Positions 57,256-64,000 of a stretch of 64,000 bases of DNA are shown here, piece by piece. A program made the position numbers and the translations under genes. Source of the DNA: Sphingobacterium chuzhouense (GTDB taxonomy: Bacteria; Bacteroidota; Bacteroidia; Sphingobacteriales; Sphingobacteriaceae); NCBI RefSeq assembly GCF_014692525.1, contig NZ_JACNYL010000005.1, positions 248,001 through 312,000 of the forward strand, in the 5' to 3' direction. The notes below the pieces were generated by a model. The model saw nothing but the letters and a program-made list of their open reading frames with translations, did not search any database and was not told where the DNA came from. Within the stretch, counting starts at the first letter, position 1. Every line of letters starts with the position of its first letter.

Positions 57256-60200
57256 TTAAAATATCAAATTCACTCCTGCAGTAAATGTCCTGATGTTCGG
57301 ATAAGCAGCAGTGTAACCATCCGTCTCCGGATCAATTCCATTATAAGGCGTAATTACAAAAATATTATGCGCCGCCACATTTATCCGTGCAGAGGAGAAT
57401 ACATTACCCGTCCAATTTTTAGGCAGTTCATATCCCAATGCAATATTCTGTAAGCGAATAAACCAAGCTCTCTGCAAAAAGAAATCACCGTAACCATCAT
57501 TCGAATAATTCGCAAACGTACTGGGGTTTTCTGTTGATGGATTGGTGGTTGTCCATCGATCTCTTACACTTCTCAGCGCATTATATCCCTGCACAGCAAC
57601 ACCCCAAGCACTATAACCGTAATTCACATAATTGGGATCGGCCATCCTTCTGCCTAACAATCCATTAAAATCAAAATTCAAAGAGAATTTTTTATAATTA
57701 ATAATGTTAGTTATACCAACCATATAGCCGGGATCTGATGACCCCAAAAACATATAATCTGCTTCGTCTATAATGCCATCGGGTTGGCCGGTTCTTAAAA
57801 ATCGTCCGTTTTCATCCACAATCGGCTCGTCTGCTTCATTTCTTAATAAACCATCGATATCTCTTATTTTTATCTGACCCGGTTTCAACAACGGCTGTGC
57901 TTCCGGAACGGTTTCACCGATTTGCATAATACCGTCGGATAATCGATAGAACATAGAACGTATCGGATCGTTAACATTTTCGAAAACGCTTGGTTTCCAA
58001 TCTGGAGCCCGTTCTAGCCATGTATCTCTATAGAAGGAAAAATTAGCGATCGTTCTCCATTGAAATTCCTTACGTTGGATATTACGCGTCGTTACGCTGA
58101 ACTCTATCCCTCTGCTCCTTGTTTTACCAACATTAGACCAGACCTCATTTATCTCATGGTAAGAATTTAACGGTTTTATCTGTAGTAAATCAGAAATGAC
58201 GTTATTGAATAGTTCTACCGAACCTTCCACCTTTCCACTCCATAAAGAGTAATCTATCCCCAGATTCGCTCCGGTAGTTGTTTCCCATTTTAAATTGGGG
58301 TTTTCTAGCCTCGATAAAGAAACCGCCATCATTCGGGCGTCATCTTCAGACAACCAACCGGCATAGGAGCCGTACGCGGCAAACGCATTGCCTCCGATAT
58401 CTGCGTTACCCGTCTGCCCATAACTTAATCTCAATTTCAGTTGGTTAACGGTGCCTTTTATGTTTTGGAAAAAAGGTTCTTCGGCTAGGTTCCAAGCTAT
58501 TGCCGCAGACGGAAATGTCGCCCACTTATTATTTCTGGCAAATACACTGGCACCATCCGTACGTATCGTGAAAGTAAACAAGTACCTGCTATCGTAATTA
58601 TAATTCAAACGGCTGAAATAAGAGGCAATCATATTTTCTGAACTGTAGGAACTTGAGGGAAGCTGTGTACTGCCTGCCCCTAGGTTATTCCATAAAAAAG
58701 CATCTGTAATAAAACCTGAAGCCGCACTGCCGGAAGTCCGTTCATAAAATTTCTGTCGGGAAATACCCCCCAACAGATCAAACCTATGTCCGTCGCCAAA
58801 CGTTTTAGTGTAATTTACAGTTCCCTCTAATAAATAATCGTCCCGATCAAAATTATTGATAGACCCTCTTCCGTTCTCCAATTCACCGTGTATGGTAGTT
58901 CTGGGAAGATAGGCCATTCGTTTGGTAAATCCCCTGTCTAACCCAGCTTTAAGCCTAATTGTAAGATCATCGATAGGTTTAAAATCGGCAAAAGTATTCA
59001 ATAACATTCTTTCCACTCGTCCTTTATCACCAATTGTTAACATCGATGCTGGATTGGGTTGCAACGGTGCTTTTGGATTTCGTGAGTAGTTTCCATTATC
59101 ATCCATTACTGGAATTTGGGGTCCCATCTGCAATGCCATCCGGATAATTCCGGCATTTTCATATTCACTGCTTCCTAATTGCGTGTTATCGTTATCTATT
59201 CGGCTAGCTGTAAGATTAACACCCAATTTGACATATCTACTTATGTCCTGATCGATATTAGCCCGTACAGAATATCGTTTGAAACCCGAATTCCGCACGA
59301 TTCCCGCTTGGTCATATAAATTTCCAGATATTAAATACTTAGTGGTGTTACTACCGCCTGATACGGACAAGTTATGTTGCTGTGTACTACCGTTCCGCAT
59401 CACCAAGTCAAACCAATTTGTCCCCTTGCCTATATGATTAATTGCATTTTGCGTAAATGGTTTTCGATAAATCGGCACGTTCGAGTCTTCTTGAGCTTGT
59501 TCTAGCGTTCTGCTTCCATAAGGATACACTTGGTTATCCCACATCCATTGGTCAAAAGACGATTCATTGCTGACCTCCATCCATTCCTTTAAAGAAAGCA
59601 TGTCAAAAGAATTATCGTAGGTTTGCCAAGAAAAATTCCCCGAATAATCTATCCTTGCTTTGCCTTCTTTTCCTTTTTTGGTGGTGATGAGAATAACACC
59701 GTTCGCTGCTCTCGCTCCATAAATGGAAGTTGCGCTGGCATCTTTCAACACCTCAATAGATTCAATATCATTCGGATTAAATGAATTTAAGATACTTTGT
59801 GTCCCGCCATCATAGCGGTTTACAGCCTCCGGCTGCTGTAAATCGGAAATCGGGAAACCATCCACAACAATCAGCGGATTATTACTAGCATTAACGGAAC
59901 CAGCACCACGAATCAAAATGTTGATACCTCCACCTGGCTGGGCACTGTTCTGTTGTATCGTCACCCCCGCAACTTTCCCTTTTAGCATATTCCCAATCTC
60001 CGGTCCCTGAGTCATGACAATATCGTCTGCCTTTACAGAAGATATCGCACCGGTAAGGTCTCTCCGGGTCTGTGTTCCATAACCGATGACTACGACTTCG
60101 TCCAGATCACTCGTTACCGGTTGAAGCGAAATCGATACAATCGCATTATTATCTGTGGTAGGGACTTCCTGAGTCACATAACCGATAGCGCTAACGACCA

Positions 60201-60759
60201 GCACACTATTTGCAACGGGTAATTCCAAGACAAACGCACCTTCTTGATCGGTCACCGCTCCTATACTGGTTCCTTTCACGGTAACACTGACACTGGAAAA
60301 TGGTTCCCCCTTTTCATCTGTTACGAGCCCCTTAATCGTTCGCTGTTGCTGCTCTTTAACGACAACAATATTTTTCGCTTTAGCAACGGGTTTAATTAAT
60401 ATCGTTTTCTCCAATATTTCCCAGGTAAACCGCTGTCCCTTAAACGCTTTCGCTAACGTTTCTTCTATAGAAGCATTGTTGACTTCCAGACTGACAGGAG
60501 CAGCTTCTTGTAAATATGCCGCATCGTAGAAAAATGCATATCCGGTCTGCTTCCGTATCTCTTTAATGACCTTTTCTAATGGTGCTTTTTTTACAGACAG
60601 ACTGACCTGCTGCGAATAAACTGACGCCTTTATTTGTAAACAGGCAAGTAGTGTTAATAATAAAGTCAGTTTCATAATCAATAAGATTTTTGACAGTTGT
60701 TGTAAGGGATGGGCATAATTGGTTCGCAACAATCCCTTGCCATGCACACTATTATTCAT
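57256..60759 (-). CDS. SusC-type TonB-dependent transducer with STN domain
   Basis: A 1167-residue outer-membrane transporter. An N-terminal extension and signal (KLTLLLTLLACLQIKASVYS) precede an STN signalling domain (about 52-125, VSLSVKKAPLEKVIKEIRKQ and YAFFYDAAYLQ). A carboxypeptidase-like domain (TIKGLVTDEKGEPFSSVSV) comes next, then the plug (DEVVVIGYGTQTRRDLTGAIS, DIESIEVLKDASATSIYGARA) and the barrel, ending TFTAGVNLIF. The STN domain is the part that relays ligand binding to FecR, and a fecR gene is immediately upstream. The first ATG (60759) gives a 28-residue lead before the hydrophobic stretch, seen in many sphingobacterial relatives; an internal ATG is possible. Confidence 0.95.
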   Translation of the reverse strand: MNNSVHGKGLLRTNYAHPLQQLSKILLIMKLTLLLTLLACLQIKASVYSQQVSLSVKKAPLEKVIKEIRKQTGYAFFYDAAYLQEAAPVSLEVNNASIEETLAKAFKGQRFTWEILEKTILIKPVAKAKNIVVVKEQQQRTIKGLVTDEKGEPFSSVSVTVKGTSIGAVTDQEGAFVLELPVANSVLVVSAIGYVTQEVPTTDNNAIVSISLQPVTSDLDEVVVIGYGTQTRRDLTGAISSVKADDIVMTQGPEIGNMLKGKVAGVTIQQNSAQPGGGINILIRGAGSVNASNNPLIVVDGFPISDLQQPEAVNRYDGGTQSILNSFNPNDIESIEVLKDASATSIYGARAANGVILITTKKGKEGKARIDYSGNFSWQTYDNSFDMLSLKEWMEVSNESSFDQWMWDNQVYPYGSRTLEQAQEDSNVPIYRKPFTQNAINHIGKGTNWFDLVMRNGSTQQHNLSVSGGSNTTKYLISGNLYDQAGIVRNSGFKRYSVRANIDQDISRYVKLGVNLTASRIDNDNTQLGSSEYENAGIIRMALQMGPQIPVMDDNGNYSRNPKAPLQPNPASMLTIGDKGRVERMLLNTFADFKPIDDLTIRLKAGLDRGFTKRMAYLPRTTIHGELENGRGSINNFDRDDYLLEGTVNYTKTFGDGHRFDLLGGISRQKFYERTSGSAASGFITDAFLWNNLGAGSTQLPSSSYSSENMIASYFSRLNYNYDSRYLFTFTIRTDGASVFARNNKWATFPSAAIAWNLAEEPFFQNIKGTVNQLKLRLSYGQTGNADIGGNAFAAYGSYAGWLSEDDARMMAVSLSRLENPNLKWETTTGANLGIDYSLWSGKVEGSVELFNNVISDLLQIKPLNSYHEINEVWSNVGKTRSRGIEFSVTTRNIQRKEFQWRTIANFSFYRDTWLERAPDWKPSVFENVNDPIRSMFYRLSDGIMQIGETVPEAQPLLKPGQIKIRDIDGLLRNEADEPIVDENGRFLRTGQPDGIIDEADYMFLGSSDPGYMVGITNIINYKKFSLNFDFNGLLGRRMADPNYVNYGYSAWGVAVQGYNALRSVRDRWTTTNPSTENPSTFANYSNDGYGDFFLQRAWFIRLQNIALGYELPKNWTGNVFSSARINVAAHNIFVITPYNGIDPETDGYTAAYPNIRTFTAGVNLIF

Positions 60760-60913
60760 ACATTTGTATAAGTTTAAGGTTAGTAAATTTGATGAATTAC
60801 TTTAGTCGGTATTATTTTCTAAAACAAAAACCTTACGCTAAACATTGGTGTTCCTGCACCGCTGTTTTTGAGCCCCTTGTAAGCAAACAGGGGGTTCTTG
60901 TTTTCAGTCGGAC

Positions 60914-62086
60914 TTATTTGAGCATCGATATCCTCCTTTCGTCTATTATAAATCTTAGTCCACTTGTTGTTTCCATCATTTTGAGCACTTGAGAAAGTTT
61001 CACATCTCTCGAAAGTGCACCATTGAATTTCTTTTTCGGCATATTGTTTATATCCACTTCTACATTATACCAACGAGAAAGTTGCTTCATAATCGTCGCC
61101 AAATCGGTATTGTTGAAATAAAACATACCATTTTTCCAAGCCATTGCCTCTTCCGTATCTATATCCTCAAATAGGTGGATATTACCTGTTTTCGCAACTT
61201 GTGCTTGTTGCCCCGGTTTGAGTATTCGAACTTCTCCTGTCGCGGTTGAAGAGACCTTTACTTTCCCTTCAACCAATGTCGTCTTAACTACTTCTTCGTT
61301 ATGATAAGCATTCACATTAAAATGTGTTCCTAAAACTTCAATTTGTTGAGAAGAGGTTTTAACTATAAAAGGTTTTTTTTGTGAACTATTCTTTCGATAT
61401 ATCGTTGCTACCTCAAAATAAGCTTCTCCTTCCAATTCTACAACACGGCTATTTCCAGTAAAAACTGGAAATTTCAGAGAACTAGATGCATTGAGCCAGA
61501 CTTTTGTACCATCGGGAAGCATAAGCTTATACTGTCCACCCCGTGGAATTGCAATCGTATTGAAGACATCTTTAGCAAAACCGCCGTTTTGTTTATTTTC
61601 CATTGAAGTATAAGCTATTTGTCCGTCTTCCAATTTTCGAACCTGTGCCCCGCTTTGATCGGCCAATACCCCATTTTGTGATTCGTCCAAATGAAGTACT
61701 GTTCCATCACTTAAAGTCAACACGGCTTTATTCGTTCCAGGATCAACATCTTGTTTCAGTCGACTTTCTTCCGTATACAATGGCAGAAGCTCCTGCTGTT
61801 GATTTCGGACTAAAATCCCAATTGAAATAGTTATCAGTAACACGGCTGCGGCGGCTATTTTAAGATATGGAAACGATCTCACCTTAGTGGTATATCCAGG
61901 TAATTTCGTTGTGATGCGATCATATAGTTCTTTTTCAACCTCTTCTTTTTTTCCCAACACGCTACTATCCCAATTGACATGCTTCTGAAACTGGTTATAA
62001 TAGTAATTATACAATGCTACCTCCTTTTCGGTGGCAATTCCGCTACTGATTTTTTTAGCTAATTGTTGAAACTCTTTCTGATTCAT
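60914..62086 (-). CDS. FecR-family anti-sigma factor
   Basis: A 390-residue single-pass inner-membrane regulator. The cytoplasmic N-terminal part (about 1-70) binds the sigma factor. One membrane segment follows (YLKIAAAAVLLITISIGILV, about 73-92). The periplasmic FecR domain has IAIPRGGQYKLMLPDGTKVWLNASSSL, split by the usual spacing, and VVELEGEAYFEV. A C-terminal DUF4974-type module (about 315-390) is present, with YFNNTDLATIMKQLSRWYNVEV. It lies between the ECF sigma gene and the STN-bearing susC. Confidence 0.95.
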   Translation of the reverse strand: MNQKEFQQLAKKISSGIATEKEVALYNYYYNQFQKHVNWDSSVLGKKEEVEKELYDRITTKLPGYTTKVRSFPYLKIAAAAVLLITISIGILVRNQQQELLPLYTEESRLKQDVDPGTNKAVLTLSDGTVLHLDESQNGVLADQSGAQVRKLEDGQIAYTSMENKQNGGFAKDVFNTIAIPRGGQYKLMLPDGTKVWLNASSSLKFPVFTGNSRVVELEGEAYFEVATIYRKNSSQKKPFIVKTSSQQIEVLGTHFNVNAYHNEEVVKTTLVEGKVKVSSTATGEVRILKPGQQAQVAKTGNIHLFEDIDTEEAMAWKNGMFYFNNTDLATIMKQLSRWYNVEVDINNMPKKKFNGALSRDVKLSQVLKMMETTSGLRFIIDERRISMLK

Positions 62087-62220
62087 ATTAGGTGCTTATA
62101 TGTATAGGGCATTTATGAGGGCTGTTACCCCCAAAACAAAAATATTTTTTTTCAATTTGATCTAAAATTCTGGAATGAGTGATCAGCAGTGATACCTTCG
62201 GACGGATGTCTTGGAGCAAT

Positions 62221-62243
62221 CAATCCATCAGCTGACGGAGAGT
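62221..62243. repeat. Palindromic repeat, copy 2
   Basis: CAATCC, then CATCAGCTGACGG as the palindromic core, then AGAGT. It shares the flanks and core of the copy at 38394-38416. It lies in the sigma-fecR gap. Confidence 0.6.
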
Positions 62244-62272
62244 CCATCGAAAATAACCTATAATTGGTATAC

Positions 62273-62839
62273 TTAGAATAACAATAAGAAAAAGGAAGAT
62301 ATTCTTGTTAGAGATGATCTCAATCTTTTTAAGGCTATGGTCATTTGATTTTCAACTGTCTTAACAGAAATATTCAAACGTTCAGCAATCTCTTTATTGC
62401 TTAAATTTTCTTGACGACTTAATAAAAATATTTCTCTGCATTTATCTGGAAGTTGATTAGTAAAGTGATTGATTATTGCCATCATCTCTTTAACCTCAAA
62501 GCTATCTTCTACTAATTCATAAGGCTCCTCTATTTGTTTGAGCTTATCAAAAAAAGACATCCTTACTTTACCTCGCTGAATATAATTGGCTACTTTGAAT
62601 TTTACGGCGACCAATAGATACGGTTTAAGGGACGCCACATTAAGGCTAATACGATGTTCCCATAACCAAATAAAAATATCCTGTACGATATCTAAACACG
62701 CTTCTCTTTCTTGCAGTATATTATAGGCGGAGTGAAACATAGCACTCCAGTAACGTTGATATATTTCGTCAAAAGCACGTTTATCATCGTGGCTAAGCTT
62801 CAATAACAGCTCACTATCCTGGAGGTCGTCGTATTTCAT
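62273..62839 (-). CDS. FecI-type ECF sigma factor
   Basis: A 188-residue ECF sigma factor. Region 2 spans about 10-90, with FDEIYQRYWSAMFHSAYNIL, CLDIVQDIFIWLWEHR and LKPYLLVAVKFKVANYIQR. Region 4 spans about 125-180, with LPDKCREIFLLSRQENLSNKEIAERLNISVKTVENQM, shown here in parts. It is the first gene of the sigma-FecR-SusC-SusD chain on the minus strand and probably transcribes susC and the genes after it when released by FecR. Confidence 0.94.
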   Translation of the reverse strand: MKYDDLQDSELLLKLSHDDKRAFDEIYQRYWSAMFHSAYNILQEREACLDIVQDIFIWLWEHRISLNVASLKPYLLVAVKFKVANYIQRGKVRMSFFDKLKQIEEPYELVEDSFEVKEMMAIINHFTNQLPDKCREIFLLSRQENLSNKEIAERLNISVKTVENQMTIALKRLRSSLTRISSFFLLLF

Positions 62840-62971
62840 TATTAAGGTCTAAATCCAAGACCAATTTAACAATTTTCCAAAAAAAAGCAATTAAAAAACT
62901 ATCCAGATTATACCTCTATAGCAAACACACAATTTATTGAGACTAATAATCTACGAAGTGTAGCGTCTGCT

Positions 62972-64000
62972 TTATATATCCTTCACACAGCGGAAACCCA
63001 CATTATTCGTTGGGCTGTTTATTTCACCTTTCCCTCTGCTACCAGCCTTATAACGTTCGCAATATTGATCATTACATAAGAATGAGCCACCACGCTGCAC
63101 ACGTTTTACTAAGCCTGGTTCTTGTGGATCATGTGAATCAGCAGGTCCCTTGGGGTTTACTTTGGTACTATTCGCATAATAATCCGGCCGATAGAAATCG
63201 GAGCACCATTCCCAAACATTACCTTCCATATCGTAGAGGCCATATGCGTTGGGTGGAAAAGATTTCACAGGCGCTGTCGTTTCAAAACCATCTTCTTTGG
63301 TGTTACGGGATGGAAAGTCTCCTTGATATATATTAGCCAACCATTTTCCATCTTCCTTCTTTTCGCTTCCCCAGTAATAAGTCTCGTTCTTATGTTTTCC
63401 GGCTTTAGCCGCATATTCCCATTCTGCTTCGGTAGGAAGACGTTTCCCTACCCATTTGGCATAAGCTTCTGCATCTTGATATGCCAACTGAGTAACCGGA
63501 TGATTTTCCTTCCCCTCAATCGAGCTATCAGAACCCTCCGGATGTTTCCAATTAGCTCCGGGTATATATTGCCACCATTGCATATAATTATTTAAGCCCT
63601 TCACCTCCTTCGGTGCAGCAAAAACTGCCGATCCCGGAACAAGCATATTTGGATCGACACCCGGAAACTCATTTGGATCCAATGGTCGTTCGGCCACCGT
63701 TACGTACCCCGTAGCATCTACAAAAGCCTTAAATTGAGCATTGGTAACTTCATGTTCATCCATGTAAAAAGAAGAAACTTCGACCTCGTGTATCGGCTGC
63801 GCATCTGGAAAATTGGAAGATCCCATCTGAAATGTTCCTCCTTCAATTAATACCATCCGAATATCATCTTTACCCTGCGTGTAAGATAAGGAATCTACGT
63901 TTTGTACAAAACGCGATGGAATTGCCCCCATATGGCATAGTGCTACCGAATCTTCTGTCGTCTCACTTTGCGTTGTGTTCGTCCCTGATTGACAGGCCAC
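62972..64000 (-). CDS. Formylglycine-generating-enzyme-like lipoprotein, 5' end cut by the window
   Basis: At least 342 residues of a SUMF1/FGE-family protein. The gene runs off the right edge: the first visible codons (ACQSG) look like the end of a lipoprotein signal, so only the signal peptide is missing. The FGE core has FQMGSSNFPDAQPIHEVEV, MDEHEVTNAQF, GKRLPTEAEWEYAAKAG and AYGLYDMEGNVWEWCSDFY. Near the C-terminus, RVQRGGSFLCNDQYCERY has both copper-binding catalytic cysteines (C-x4-C), which pseudoenzymes such as GldJ/GldK lack. This fits sulfatase activation by converting cysteine to formylglycine. It lies upstream of, and on the same strand as, the utilisation locus. Confidence 0.88.
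   Translation of the reverse strand: MACQSGTNTTQSETTEDSVALCHMGAIPSRFVQNVDSLSYTQGKDDIRMVLIEGGTFQMGSSNFPDAQPIHEVEVSSFYMDEHEVTNAQFKAFVDATGYVTVAERPLDPNEFPGVDPNMLVPGSAVFAAPKEVKGLNNYMQWWQYIPGANWKHPEGSDSSIEGKENHPVTQLAYQDAEAYAKWVGKRLPTEAEWEYAAKAGKHKNETYYWGSEKKEDGKWLANIYQGDFPSRNTKEDGFETTAPVKSFPPNAYGLYDMEGNVWEWCSDFYRPDYYANSTKVNPKGPADSHDPQEPGLVKRVQRGGSFLCNDQYCERYKAGSRGKGEINSPTNNVGFRCVKDI

Noticed and set aside
60865..60900. Hairpin between fecR and susC as a terminator
   Set aside because: AGCCCC/GGGG pairing has a bulge, and in the minus direction it is followed by A residues, not T, so it is not a convincing terminator.
1..64000. CRISPR arrays, insertion sequences, integrated phage or tRNA-linked islands
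   Set aside because: No regularly spaced repeats, transposase, integrase or phage structural genes were seen anywhere in the window.

Overview
The window is a chromosomal segment of a Bacteroidota bacterium, most probably of the family Sphingobacteriaceae (Sphingobacterium/Olivibacter/Pedobacter type; this placement is inference). Supporting signs are two SusC/SusD outer-membrane pairs, one with an ECF sigma factor and FecR anti-sigma factor; a type IX secretion C-terminal sorting domain; the long inserted form of IspG; many lipoproteins; moderate-to-low GC; and many copies of the Bacteroidota -7 promoter box TAnnTTTG. There are no tRNAs, rRNAs, CRISPR arrays, transposases or phage genes. One structural RNA is clear: the small bacterial SRP RNA at 5686-5780.

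Layout. 1-12.7 kb is housekeeping: lptG-like and tgt, a glycosyltransferase with rsmG, dprA, SRP RNA, accD, parE, purU, an unfamiliar 604-residue TIM-barrel-like protein and an rRNA-methyltransferase-like gene. 12.7-26.6 kb holds mlaF-mlaE, a LiaF-like envelope protein, ispG, an orphan type IX sorting-domain protein, kup, era, uvrC, pbp1A and an MFS transporter. 26.6-29.6 kb holds ispF, then an ECF sigma factor followed by a membrane protein that joins an anti-sigma-like cytoplasmic region to a periplasmic trypsin-like protease, then a 1-Cys peroxiredoxin. 29.6-41.5 kb holds proB-proA with a small unknown gene, uvrB, upp, a YkuK-like RNase H fold protein, a NadR-like kinase, ahcY, a bacilliredoxin, a lipoprotein amidohydrolase and lipA.

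41.6-46.7 kb is a stand-alone susC-susD pair with a repeated putative operator upstream. It is followed by a small outer-membrane protein and by carB, which lacks the C-terminal allosteric domain and carries a structured leader. 50.5-62.9 kb is a complete polysaccharide utilisation locus on the minus strand: ECF sigma, FecR, SusC with STN domain, SusD, a PKD-domain lipoprotein, an NagX-like membrane acetyltransferase homologue, a DUF4874/DUF4832-type lipoprotein and a GH31 glycosidase. The window ends inside a formylglycine-generating-enzyme-like lipoprotein with both catalytic cysteines, which suggests sulfatases nearby or elsewhere in the genome.

How the parts work together. The utilisation locus reads as a trans-envelope signalling circuit: the SusC STN domain contacts FecR, which controls the sigma factor that transcribes the import and degradation genes. 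The sigma/protease pair at 27-29 kb looks like a second, different envelope-sensing circuit and is the strongest candidate here for an under-described system. Many promoters place the -7 box so close to the start codon that messages should be leaderless or nearly so. The SRP RNA, whose 5' end can be estimated from its terminal stem, gives an internal calibration of the start site at about 5 nt after the box.
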